NCBI GenBank assembly: GCA_963514095.1
Contig: OY741283.1
Span: forward strand, 6,368,406-6,432,405
From: Eutrigla gurnardus
Lineage: Eukaryota; Chordata; Actinopteri; Perciformes; Triglidae
Direction of reading: 5' to 3'
DNA length: 64,000 nt
The position numbers and the translations under genes were made by a program. Below the pieces are notes generated by a model. The model made no database searches, had not been told where the DNA came from, and worked only from the letters and a program-made list of their open reading frames with translations. Shown one piece after another: positions 36,123 to 47,349 of this stretch. How positions within the stretch are numbered: the first letter of the stretch is position 1; each line of letters starts with the position of its first letter.

Positions 36123-39100
36123 ATGATGAACTGCTGTGCCTTCTTTCTTCTCCTGGGTGAGTTCATGCTTCATATGGTTGATAATGTGTGACTATTATAA
36201 TGAATTCAACTACCTAGAGACTGTTTACTTACTGCTGCACAATTATTATTATTATTATCATTATTGTAAAGAATAAAATGAAGAATGAAATAAAACTGCT
36301 GTACATTTTGGCAGTATGTTGCTTCTGCTCTTATAATTTTAGGCTTCAGAATACACCTCATCAATATCATCAGCACCAGTTCAGCATTGACATGTTTCCT
36401 CTTATAGCCTTGCATATTAATCTCACACACATTTTAAGATTATAGAAATGAAGACATTAAAACAATAACTCTTCTTATGCCTTACAGGCTCCCTCTTCAT
36501 GCCGGGCCGTTGTGTTTTCCCTAAAGGTAAGAACGATGTGCACTCCTAACATAAACATAGTTACAGGGGGAATATGTTCATTATTACTGACATATGGTAC
36601 ATTTTTACTGTTTCACACAGGTTCTTGTGATGGATACAAAAACTTAACGGACACATGGCGCAACTACTTATTTGATTCAACTTCCTTTGTTGGCTTCTCA
36701 AAGGACGACACATTTCTTGCTGGGAAGTGGTGGCGCTTCACAGGGCTGGGTGGAGACAGACTTGTGCAAAACTGCATATCATACAATCGTGGTGGTTTTT
36801 CTTACAACATCTACTTCCCGTTTTCATATCCAACTACTGAGTCTGAAAACGAAAGAACAGGGACTGCATATGGTCATTTTAGTGGCAACTGCCATTATTA
36901 TTCCATAACAATGAGTGTGGTCCTCTGTCCTGGAGGATTCTACATATACAAACCATCAAGTCACCCACGCTCCAATATAGGTTACCTAACATGTAAGGAA
37001 TTAGTACTCAGAGACCTACCTTTATCTTTTTGCCATGAATATCGTGTGTCTAATTGTGTGTGTGTTTGTGATCACTGCTTAGATCATCATGTGTGTGACA
37101 CAGACTCCTGTGGACCGCTTGCTGAGTGTTCAGGTACTGGAGGTTGTGTTTGTGTTTCTGGGTACGAACGCCCTCCCTCACACCTACCCACACCCGATTC
37201 ATATGGTTGTGTTGGTAAGTTCATTCTATTTCATCTGACCCGTAGTAAATCATCATCGTTTTAATTAAAGAGACAGGTATTTCCCTCTTACCTCACCCGG
37301 ATCTAGATTGTTTTGGTGTGAGTTGTCCGTCTGCCGATTATCTTGAGTACACATGTAGTTTGGATTTCAGGGTGAAATGTCCCTTTAAGATGTTTCATTA
37401 ATTTCAGTTCACTTCCCACCTTAACCTCTTGTCTGTAACGCGGCTTGGCAGACATAGACGAGTGCCAGAAGACGGCAGGAATTTGTGGTTCTTACGCCGA
37501 ATGTAACAACACCATTGGGGCGTACGTCTGCACCTGTTTGGATGGATTCAAAGCAACCGACCCAGCGTTACCACCGGGGACGTCCAATGCATGCACGGGT
37601 AATGGATAAAAGTCTCCCTGTCAGTGTTTCAGCTGCAATGACGTTATGCAGTATGGGCTGACATTTTTCCTTCTTTGTTTATAGATATCGATGAGTGTCT
37701 TGACAACATCTGTGGGGATGATGGTACCTGTAGCAACAAGCCAGGAAGTTATGATTGTGAATGCCATACAGGCTACCATCTGGTACCCGACGCAACTCCT
37801 GTTTGCCAAGGTCTGTTTAACACAAATCCCAGTACCGGACTTCCTCCAGATAGGCCACCTTATTCTGGAAGACCTTTTTGTTTAATCTCAGTGCTTTTAT
37901 TTTGTAGTAATATAACTATTTTCCCCGCTTATTTTTGTATTTACTGGGTTAACTTATCCTCCCTCAGATATCGACGAGTGCTTCAACTCCACCGTCTGTG
38001 GCCCCGAGTCTGTCTGCACCAACACGCCTGGAGCTTACACCTGTAAATGCCAGCTGGGGTTCGAACCCACCCAACAGGAAAAGGAGCCCAGCGAGGCCAA
38101 CATCTGCATCGGTATTTCAATGGATGTTTTTTCAGATTCAAGATGGGTTTTTTTAAGCCTCTAGGAGCAAATGGAAAACTGCGACTTCAATTGTAACTTC
38201 TAACACAAGTGACAGGTCCCAGTTTATTGTTTCATTCGTGCGTCTTGTGTCTGGCAGATGTCGACGAGTGTGTGGAGGATGCTACCGTCTGTGGTCCCGA
38301 TGCCAACTGCACAAACTCAATCGGATCGTACATCTGCACCTGCTTCTCTGGTTATCGGGTGAACGACCCCGTGGTGATAGCCAGCACCGCTAACCCGTGC
38401 ACAGGTATGTGTGATCTCTCTGTCACAAATGTACCTCTTCTGTGTTTAACTGTGTGTCTCCCTCTCCAGATATAGACGAGTGCAGTGAGACACCTGGTTT
38501 ATGTGGTAAGCAAACGGTGTGCACGAATGCACCGGGGACCTTCTACTGTTCTTGTCCTGATGGATTCTTCCCTTCAACTGGAATCGTGTGGACATTAGGA
38601 GTCTCATTTTGTAAACGTGAGCTCGCTTGCTTACAGTGTAAATCGTTAACTGCCATATCCTGATGTGCTCACTGACTCCTTTCTCCTCGCTGACTCAACA
38701 GGTATTCAGGACATTTTAGATGAGATAAAACCCCCAGAGGTAAATATCGCCAGCCAAGTGGCACAACCATTTTCAAAACTGTGTGTGTGTGTGATTTGCT
38801 CTTGTTTGAATCTTATTTAAACGACCTGTGCCTCAGTCAAATACGTTCCCTGTAGTAATAGTGTCATCAGTACTTCGTATGCATCAGTGACTTTAAGGTG
38901 TACAGCTAGCCTGTGCCGTTCCCCACACACAGACCTTTGTATATATTCTATATGAAAATGACTGCAAATTACATTCCAGCTCATCACATTAATGATGAGG
39001 TCATGTTTGTGTGTTTGCTGCAGGGACAGACAAAAGAGAGAGCTTTCCTTGGCAACATAGACCAACAACTGAAGGACAATGATGGCATTATCTTACCAGA

Positions 39101-42100
39101 AGCAGTGAGTAGAAAAGAAGGAGATGTGGCTTTAAAAATGTATTTCCATCATAGATCATTCGCCACAATAATGATCTATACAGTTATGGTATTAGTTCTA
39201 AAATCAAAGATTGGATGCTCAGAAGTTTGATCAACATTATGTGTTCCCCCCCCCCTCTCTCTGTTTCGTGTGCTTTCTCTACAGACGGTGACAAACAGCT
39301 TCTCAGCATCGATGGTACTCGTTGTATCGTCCCCTGAGGATGCTTTAATCACACTTTTTGTGTTCCCATCATCAGTCAGGTCCAGTTATTAAAAACGTTT
39401 TTAATTTTGCAGGAGGTGTCAGGGGTCGGGCCACGCGCCAGGTCAAGCAAAGTGAGTAGCGATGGAGACGGGGAGACCGGCAGCGTGATCCTGGGCATCT
39501 CAGACCGCTTAGTGTCGGCCATAGTGCAGCCGGGTCGGAACCAAACCAAGAGAACCGTGAGGAGCTCCACAGTGGGTAAGAAAGGTTAATGCGTGTGACT
39601 GGATGTGTAGCTGGGTGGATCGTGTCAATCTGAAGACTGATCACACATCATGATGTGTTAGATTTAAGTCTAGAAACTGTTGGGCCTGGAAGCAAAAATA
39701 CAGAGAGCTCTCTGCTAACAGCCAGCGGACACACCATGGACATCAACCTGGAGAGTTTGGCCCAAAACAACAACGGTGAGATAAAAACTATTATAAAAGA
39801 TTATGGAAATGACCCAACTATACAGTGGTGCAAAAAGTGTGAATGCACTATATGTGGTGCATAGGGGTGCCGCACCAGGGGGGCACCGAGCAATGTTAGA
39901 AAAACCCCCACATTTTTGGGGTATTTTCTATATTAAGCTGCTGTTGGACATTTCCAAATAATTTCTGCACTCCCTTCATGTTACATAGAGTTATACTAGA
40001 GTGCAACTATATAGATAGATCCCTTTGTACTACTGATCCACAGATATCCTACTTTTGAAGTATCAGATTTAATTTGACACAATGGGCCTGTTATGTGGAT
40101 GTTTCCAGGTTCTGCAGCAGCTGCCTTCATGACATTGAATGGGATGGAGAGTCTCCTTAGCCATCGCTACTTTGAAACAGAGAACAGGACAGAGATGTAC
40201 TCGGATGTCATCACCGCAATCTTACCCTCGGTGAACAACACCAACCTCACCGAGCCCGTCAACTTCACCATCCACCACAAGAAGGTGATCTATCCCATCT
40301 CCCTATTGATGTGACACACACAGCTCCCTATCATTCAACCCATCTCTCTCTGCTTTCATCAGACGGTACCTGAATCTGGTTTCGTGACCTGTGTCTACTG
40401 GGAGGACAAAACGGAGGAGGCAGGAGTGGGAGAAGGGAGTGACGGACGAGGAGAAAAGTCCATGCGTTGGTCCGTGGAGGGCTGTTGGGTCGCATACACC
40501 AACGAAAACTACACCGTGTGCAGCTGCTCCCATCTCTCCACGTTTGCCCTCATCATGCAGATAGGGGAGGTACTGCAGATTTGTGTGTGAATGTACATTC
40601 GCTCATACAGGTACCCCCCCCCCCACTCATCACAGCGTGTCGTGTCTTCTCAGCCTCCGCCGGAGGATCCTTTCCTCGAGTGGCTAAACCGAATGTGTGT
40701 GATCGTCGGACTCTTCTTCTTCGCGTTGGCCATCTTCACCTTCCTCCTGTGCAGCTGGAACCCCAAGATCAACAACACGGCCCGTCTCCAGCTCTGCCTC
40801 AGCCTCTTCTTCTCCCACCTGCTGCTGCTGTGGAACGATGAATATGCTGAACAAGAGGTACGGCAAGTTGTCTCTCTTCTTCGCTGAGGCCATTTCCGGG
40901 AAGCGTGTCATTGTTTTCATGCTACATCCTGTGTCTCCACAGCTGGCCTGCACCGTCATGGCGGGGCTCCTTCACTTCTTAGTGATAGCAGGTTTCGTGT
41001 GGATGCTGCTGGAGGCGCTCCAGCTCCACCTGTTGGTCCGGAGACTCTCCAAGGTGCAGGTCATCCAGAGAGATGGCCTCCCCAGGCCGCTCCTCTACCT
41101 GGTTGGCTACGGCGTTCCTTTTGTGATTGTGGGTATTTCTGCACTGATATATTCTGATGGGTACGGTGCTACCGAGGCAGAGGTGTGAGTAAGACAAGCA
41201 GTCGTACCTTACATTCACACTGTCCCGTCGGTCTGCACGCAGGCTGAAGAGAGTCTTGTTTGTTCCAGGTGCTGGCTCTCCAGACGGCGCCATTTCAACT
41301 GGGCTTTAACGGGCCCCGTGATTGCTATCCTCGGAGTGAGTATGTTGTATATTGTGATGGGTAATTGCATCCCGTTTACTTCAGAGAGAAATTTAAGGAG
41401 CTCAGTCTGGTGTGCTCTTGACCTCCTCTGGAACAAATTGTAGTTGAGTGAAAAACAAGCCAACGTTCACTTGAACGCTGACTTTGGACAAATGTTACAA
41501 GGTGATGGAAGAAGCTCTCTCCAAAGAAATTCACTACTGACCAGGACGTGCAGTTGTTATCAGCTGTGGATTAATGTTTGCCTCCTTTCTTTCTTGGTTC
41601 ATTATGCTTCTATATCTCAGCTCAGCCTCTGTGTCTTTTCTCTTCTTCGTCAAGCTTAATTGGATATTGTTCTGTGCTACTCTGTGGAGTCTGAGACCAA
41701 CGCTGGCCAACATGAAGAGTGATATTTCTCAATCCAAAGACACCAGGTATGTTTAGGAGTGTCCGAGACTCTCATATGTAATGTATAATAATATATAAAT
41801 ACTGTGTATCTCAGTAATTTACTTACATTCATCACACGGTACACATACGAGGCATCGGTTCTTAAGATAAAAACTCATTCAATTCTCACGGTTACAGGTT
41901 GATTGTGTTCAAGATCGTGGCCCAGTTTGTCATACTGGGCTGCACTTGGATTCTGGGTCTGTACCAGTCAAATCTTTTCTTCAGGATCCTTTTTATCATC
42001 CTCAACTCCCAGCAAGGCACCTTCCTCTTCATCGTCCACTGTCTGCTCAACAAGGAGGTGCACTCTTTATGCAGATACGTTTGAGGCACTACTACTTCTT

Positions 42101-42453
42101 TTTTCAACTTTATAAATCTAAATGAGATGTATTTTTCATTGTTTTTTTTCTAGGTTAGAGAGGAATACATTAAATGGCTGACGTGTTCTGTCAATAAGCA
42201 CAACGAAAAAGGATCTGTGGTGAGTTTTAATAACCATAAAGGAACCACTTTATTATCATTTTAGTATACCTCTTTTTTTTTGGGCTTTGTAGCCATTATA
42301 TGACTAAAATAGTATGCTGGAATAATGATTTATGTAATGTTGCATGCCTCTCATGTTAATGATATATAAAAAAGAATATGAAACATGTATTTTCTATAGA
42401 AAGATGCTCCATCAGTCTCTGAGGACTTGGACAAGACTGAGGAGACAGGCTGA
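36123..42453 (+). CDS. Adhesion GPCR, subfamily E (CD97/EMR-like), with D8C and EGF domains
   Basis: Twenty-three exons give 993 residues: 36,123-36,156, 36,488-36,526, 36,621-36,992, 37,083-37,214, 37,452-37,598, 37,685-37,810, 37,968-38,111, 38,258-38,404, 38,470-38,616, 38,702-38,739, 39,024-39,104, 39,285-39,314, 39,413-39,575, 39,662-39,775, 40,109-40,284, 40,363-40,569, 40,654-40,857, 40,943-41,184, 41,269-41,335, 41,655-41,746, 41,898-42,057, 42,154-42,219 and 42,400-42,453. Order: signal peptide (MMNCCAFFLLLGSLFM); uromodulin-like D8C domain about 26-148 (CDGYKNLTDTWRNYLF, WWRFTGLGGDRLV, CPGGFYIY); one plain EGF; five calcium-binding EGFs each opening D(I/V)DEC; GAIN region; GPS with C-x-x-W and CSCSHLSTFA (cleavage predicted at L688/S689); seven transmembrane helices about 710-950; short tail. 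Closest family is ADGRE5/ADGRE1; the exact orthologue is not resolved. Polyadenylation signal AATAAA at 42,581. Confidence 0.93.
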
Positions 42454-43220
42454 TGGCGATCGACAGAGAGAGGAGAAATGCAAACCTGATCCAGTCTGTA
42501 CCATTAGGCATATCATTATTTTACTGTGGTTGTGGAACCAAATGCATGTGTGTATGTATCTACTATTTAACAATACCTGAAATAAATGTCATCAATATTG
42601 CAATCACTTTCCTCGTTTAATGCAGGTTTTTCTGTTTCGTTTTATGGACGCTTTTGTCGTCAGCGAGAAACTTACATAATTACATACATAATACATAATA
42701 ACAATATAGCTTTTGTTTTGAGTAGCTGCTGTTCAACCCGTTCTCACCTGTGTGGAATGCCACGGCTTCCTTGCAACTAACTCCAATGAGCTGGGTCTGC
42801 ATGACATACAGACAGTATTTTCTAAACTCATTTGTATATTTTAAGTGCTTTGCCTAATGAGTCCATAATAAACCTCTGTTGCCTCTGAGTTGTGTTTCTA
42901 CACCCCATATCTCCCCAGACAGGGAAGGTATTGATCATAGATCAGCTGTTGTCCACTAAATCGAGCTTCATTCTTAACATAAACTGGGTTAAAATGACCA
43001 GACTATTTCTGAAACAAAGGGGTAACTCAAAGACCAACATTAAAATGACATAATTACAAATAAAACCAAATAGGACAATTTTTCAGTATAAATTTTGTGG
43101 TAATTAACAAAAAGAAAAGTACTAACAAACTAATGTACTCTAAAGAAATGAATAAAATCGCTAAACTAGATATCCTAATTCCCCTACGGTGTGACGACTA
43201 GTTGGTACATTCTAAATTGG
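42454..43220 (+). other. Receptor 3' UTR and AT-rich intergenic stretch
   Basis: AATAAA at 42,581-42,586 is the likely polyadenylation signal of the receptor gene. The remaining 600 bp are AT-rich, and I see no exon or repeat family in them. Confidence 0.6.
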
Positions 43221-43325
43221 CCACTTCCTGTATTTAAGAGCTCTGCCTTTGGCGGCCATCTTTTGCTCCGGACTGACATGATGCCCCTCCAGCGGCAGCG
43301 ACCAGCAGCGACGTCTTCCTCACTG
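43221..43325 (+). promoter_or_regulatory. 5'TOP-type promoter and possible short first exon
   Basis: The order is an ETS-like CACTTCCTG (43,222-43,230), a TATA-like TATTTAA (43,231-43,237), a YY1-like GGCGGCCATCTT (43,251-43,262) and a pyrimidine start CTTTTGCTCC (43,260). The start is about 29 bp after the TATA-like box. This is how ribosomal-protein and snoRNA host gene promoters look. An exon to 43,325 would end at CACTG/GTAACT. It contains ATGATGCCC, but the 16-codon frame matches no ribosomal protein I know. Confidence 0.45.
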
Positions 43326-43510
43326 GTAACTCCAACAAATAGGATTTAGAATGATTTATGGAAAATGTATTCATAAATTCGACTGTACAGACGGCCCATT
43401 TATGTTAGCAGATTTGCATTGTGCAAGAGGTCAAAAGGTCTCAAACTCCATGAGGAGAATATGAACTGTTAAGTGTAGTAAAGAAATCGATCCCCATGCA
43501 TGCTTTTGTG

Positions 43511-44469
43511 TAGTGATGGTGAGATGAAGCCTCTTGAAACATCAAAGCCTCTCAGCCAGATGAACCACCAAAGTGGTTCGACCCCAAAGCTTCAAATATG
43601 TACGCTAGGGACACCTAGTGGTGAATGAAATTATGAAGAAAGTAAAAGAGTTTCCAGTCAACCTAACATAAGATGTTTGCTATATGTGCCGATCCAACAT
43701 CAAATCATTTGAGAATTAAAGTCATCTTGGTGATACATGTGTGTGAGTGTGCCTTTCATAAATAGTTCTGAACTCAAGATAGAAAATAACTCATTTGATA
43801 AACCACAGACTTGGATTTGAACCTACAACACTTTGATCATGTGTCTCAGTCCTTAGACACTACACCACCCGAAACATGAGATAGGAGTAATACTTATAAT
43901 GATATATAATAATAATAATTTGTAATATAAGTAATGGACGCATGGGGGTGGATCGTTGTAGCTCTATCCTAGATTCGAACTTGCAACACAAGTCCAACTT
44001 CTTAACCGCTACACCACTGCCTCTTTGTAGTATGACCAGCAGTAGAAATAATTACAATAATGATGTATAATAATAATAATAATAATGATAAAGTGATATA
44101 TTAGTCAAAGTGGTAGGCCAACACTGCAATTCCACCTTGGATTTGAACCTACAATGCTTTGATAATGTGCCCATTTTTATAATAATGATGTATAAGAATA
44201 TATAAGAATAATTAATAAGAATACTGATAAGCCCACAAGTTAGTATTCGTGTATGAGGCATTTTTATAGTCATAATGTCCCGCCAATTGTAAACCTGTAT
44301 CACCGCGGTACCTGTATCGCGAAAAAGTAGCCCGAAACGAAGCCTCGCTCGTCATATGCTACGTCGTTTTGCCGAGGTGAATCAGATCTCGACACGGAGC
44401 TTCGTTGGGGGAGGAGCCGAAATTCTCGACACATGCCTCGAAGCCTCGACGCAAATCATAACATCACTA
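43511..44469. mobile_element. Non-autonomous hAT-type DNA transposon (959 bp)
   Basis: The element begins TAGTGATG and ends CATCACTA, as terminal inverted repeats do. It is flanked on both sides by the identical 8-bp word CTTTTGTG (43,503-43,510 and 44,470-44,477), the target duplication size of the hAT superfamily. Subterminal GAAGCCTC words recur near both ends. No transposase frame is present, so it would need a helper enzyme. Its interior carries three tRNA-like modules. Confidence 0.9.
43812..44180 (-). repeat. Three tRNA-like modules inside the hAT element
   Basis: On the minus strand, GGTTCAAATCC (box B-like) occurs at 43,813-43,823 and 44,139-44,149, and AGTTCGAATCTA at 43,970-43,981. 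Modules 1 and 2 also have A-box-like sequence (GGTGTAGTGTCTAAGG at about 43,853-43,868; TGGTGTAGCGGTTAAG at about 44,001-44,016). Modules 1 and 3 share about 30 nearly identical bases. They are separated by AATAAT-rich spacers. Whether they fold or are transcribed is unknown. Confidence 0.5.
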
Positions 44470-44571
44470 CTTTTGTGTATCTAAATGAAATCTAAGTGAA
44501 TGTGTTTCCCCATTGTACGGAAATGAATGGCTATGACTCTGTACTCCAATGACCAGCCTGCACTTGACCTT

Positions 44572-45176
44572 TCAGAAACAAGGTGTCTGATTTTGCAGCC
44601 GTCTATCCGTTTTGCTAAACTGTGGTGTATTGATTGCCCTGTTGCAAAGACTCGGGTGCAACAAAAGCTGTTTAATGCCGTTTTGTGGTCTCGTAATCCC
44701 AAAGCGCTGTAATTGGTAATTGTTTAGAAAGTTGCTGCTTTGTGCATTGAAGGCTCTTGACGTTAATCATTGATCCATTGAAGTCGGTAAGTGTAAAGTG
44801 GAATGATTTTCATTCCCGGGAGCTAATGGATGTGAAAGACTCTCACATTGTGGAGCTTGTTCAATGATATTTTATAAAATAAGCATGATGTCTTTATGTG
44901 TAATTAGAAAATGACATTACTGGCAAGTGTTGCACTTATTACAACGACTAAAAGAGGCGAGTGTAAAATAATGTCATGTAGTTTGGTGTGATGGATGGGT
45001 CCGTTCTGACAATCTAGATTTAATCCTCAATTTATAATAGTGGCCGTATGGATGCTAATGATATTGAGGGTCAGAACATCGCTGCTCTCAGACACGAGGC
45101 GTCTGGTTTGCCAGCTGTCTTCTTCTAGTTCAAGATCAATTAATTCTCAAAACACTGAAAGTCACCGTTTCAGTGT
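44572..45176 (+). ncRNA. Two related hairpin blocks, possible intronic snoRNAs
   Basis: Block A has the stem TCAGA (44,572) with TCTGA (44,586) and the stem GTTGCA/TGCAAC (44,641/44,657). Block B has CAGAC/GTCTG (45,089/45,101) and the perfect 9-bp stem ACACTGAAA/TTTCAGTGT (45,152/45,168). The first hairpins align over about 40 bases. A further 6-bp hairpin lies at 44,830-44,848. Between the blocks AG/GCTCTTGACG...AGTCG/GTAAGT (44,753-44,786) could be a small exon. Clear H, ACA, C or D boxes were not established, so the class is a guess. Confidence 0.22.
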
Positions 45177-45356
45177 AAAGGCTGCTTCGCTGGGCGGTGA
45201 CGGCTGTGACCTCCATATCTATTTTATTGTTGCTATGGATATAATTTCTTCCCTAATATCCACATAAATGGGAGCTGATGGGGGTTTATGGGAGAACGTC
45301 TGCTACTTCAAAGCTGCATGGAGAAGGTCAAAACTCCAGCTCCACTTGTAGTTTAT

Positions 45357-45420
45357 AAAACAACTTTATTGTTTAGACCAACACGTTTTGGCTTGTTTTT
45401 ATCAGTCATAATGAAAACCA
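45357..45420 (-). mobile_element. Repeat fragment with an AAACGTGTTGGTC-type motif
   Basis: The minus strand reads AAAACAAGCCAAAACGTGTT followed by GGTCTAAACAATAAAG. This resembles a dispersed teleost retroelement tail with a ...GCCGAAACGTGTTGG phrase. No coding part is seen; the assignment rests on recalled motif similarity only. Confidence 0.35.
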
Positions 45421-45727
45421 TTAAAGACCACATTTAAACGGGATGGAAAGGGTAAAAGCACAACCAATTGTATCCCTCCATCATATATCAGCCAATCTAC
45501 AAAGGTGGGTTGAATCTTCAGTACAACTTTGACACAAGCTTTCATCTGGAGGCCCATTAGTAACAAAGAGCAATTCTTTTTGTATTGCTCTAAAATCGAA
45601 GAGGCCTTCAACACCACCAGAAAAGAAATGGACATTTTTCTTTTTTTTTGCATTTGCTTCAAACCTTTAATAACTCTTTTTGGATGTGGATTTTCCAATG
45701 CCGACTTCTGACAGCCAGAATATCTTT

Positions 45728-47290
45728 GATGAACTGCCGCGCCCCGACACTTGGACTGAGTGAGTGAATTCCTGATTTTATTCATTATCTGTCAACGCTG
45801 CTGTTTTTTAAATCAAAGATAAGGTTGTTAAGACAGAACATGATTTATTTTAGTTTAAGTTCTGAGATCTTAAAAGACATAATTCCGATCAAATGATGGC
45901 TCTGATGATTCATGCCTTTTGAGATGAGCACCATCCATTGATTTTTGTTGAAATTGTTTATGGGTTTTACAAAGTTTAGAAACTTCTCCTTAACACTCCA
46001 TCTTTTCCCCTTTTCTTAGGCCTGCTTCTCGTCCATGTTTTCCGGTACGGATGATATTCACTTACATCAAAAGTAATGGGTGAAACAACCATTAAATCAT
46101 CTTAATTGCTGATGTTTTCTCGTTCCTTACAGATTCCTAAAAAGGGGCTGCTATGGAAACTCTGGTCACTGAAGTATTATGTGACAATGGCCCATGTTAT
46201 TATAAGGAACTCATGTAAATAAATACATTAAAGGAGTAGTGGCATGGACGTGCACCCTCTCCACAGTATTCGGGAGCAGGCGATGCCGTCCACCTCATCC
46301 TGTCTCTGGGAGGGAAGGTGCTGCTGAAGTCTCATCCAAAATGACACGACTGTTATTCGGTGTTATAGAAACTCAACTGACTCATTCAGATGGCTGCTGT
46401 CCAATTACTGCTGCCACGGGACAACCTGGGAGTATATGCAGCAGTCATTATGACACATTGAAAGAATCCTTCTATACCTCCTTTAGACAGTTCCCTTCTT
46501 TGTCTGTATTTTTTTTTTTTTTTACCATCCAGTCCCCCCTCAGGTAGATGCGGTTAGCTCTGTCAGCACTTTGGCTGTAGCTTGCACTTTTATTGCTGCA
46601 AGCACTGTTAGCTGCAAGCTGCCGGCTCAGCCGTTGCTTTGTGGAGTCATTTGGAGGCAATAGAAGTGCTCCCAATGTGATATATTGGACAGGATGTGGA
46701 AGATTTCACAACCCATGAAGTTATTATATGGTTGTATTCTGATGATTGTATCTCCGTTTGGACCACTATAAGTGTCACCCAGACTCTTGTGGACCACATA
46801 AGTGTTTAGATATTGGTGGTTCTAGTCATGAAATCCCCCCCCAGAACACCTTCCTGCACCAGACGCATATGGTTGTGTTGGTAAGTACATTATATTTAAT
46901 TTCAATGGAGGAAAATGTTTTTTTTTTATGGAGAAAGCATGTACATTTCTTTAATAAAATATAAAATAGACCACCCACATGTCAAAATTTTATTTTTAGT
47001 TGTGTAGCTCTATCGTGTCTACAGACCCCCTTGATAGCAATGATATTGTGGAGAACGTGATGGATGATTTTAGCACTGAATTGTCTATTTATGGGCTGAT
47101 TCTACCATGTTCAGTGTTTTGGGTGTGAAAGGGATGAGCATTCACTGCAGTAAACACTGCAGATTTTTAAGTATTTGGTTTGCAGTCAGACTGATACTCA
47201 TTTCTAATTTATTTCAACAGGAAGATTCACCTCCTGGTCTCAGGAGTTGGACAAGCCTGAGGGACGGACAGATAAGGGGAAAACGATAAA
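45728..47290 (+). pseudogene. Eroded partial copy of the neighbouring adhesion receptor gene
   Basis: Four receptor segments recur here in the same order and orientation, with their splice sites decayed or intact. GATGAACTGC at 45,728 matches exon 1. TGTTTTCCGGTACGGATGAT at about 46,036 matches the end and donor of exon 2. The stretch 46,770-46,890, from GACTCTTGTGGACCAC to CATATGGTTGTGTTGGTAAG, matches the plain EGF exon 4 and its donor. At 47,220, AGGAAGATTCACCTCC then GAGTTGGACAAGCCTGAGG matches the last exon. The D8C, calcium-binding EGF, GAIN and membrane exons are absent and the frame is broken. It lies about 3.3 kb downstream of the intact gene, which fits an old tandem duplication. 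Confidence 0.72.
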
Positions 47291-47349
47291 TCCTGATCAA
47301 GTAGAGAAGAGACAAAACTGTCTGTATAAAGTCGTGATTGATGTCTTTT

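Noticed and set aside
38211..38475. Read-through frames extending past EGF exons in the receptor gene
   Set aside because: Each runs into intron sequence; the true exons end at GT donors with phase 1, and the next DxDEC exon follows.
45402..45785. 127-codon minus-strand open frame
   Set aside because: No family motif; it overlaps a repeat fragment and the relic of receptor exon 1 on the other strand.
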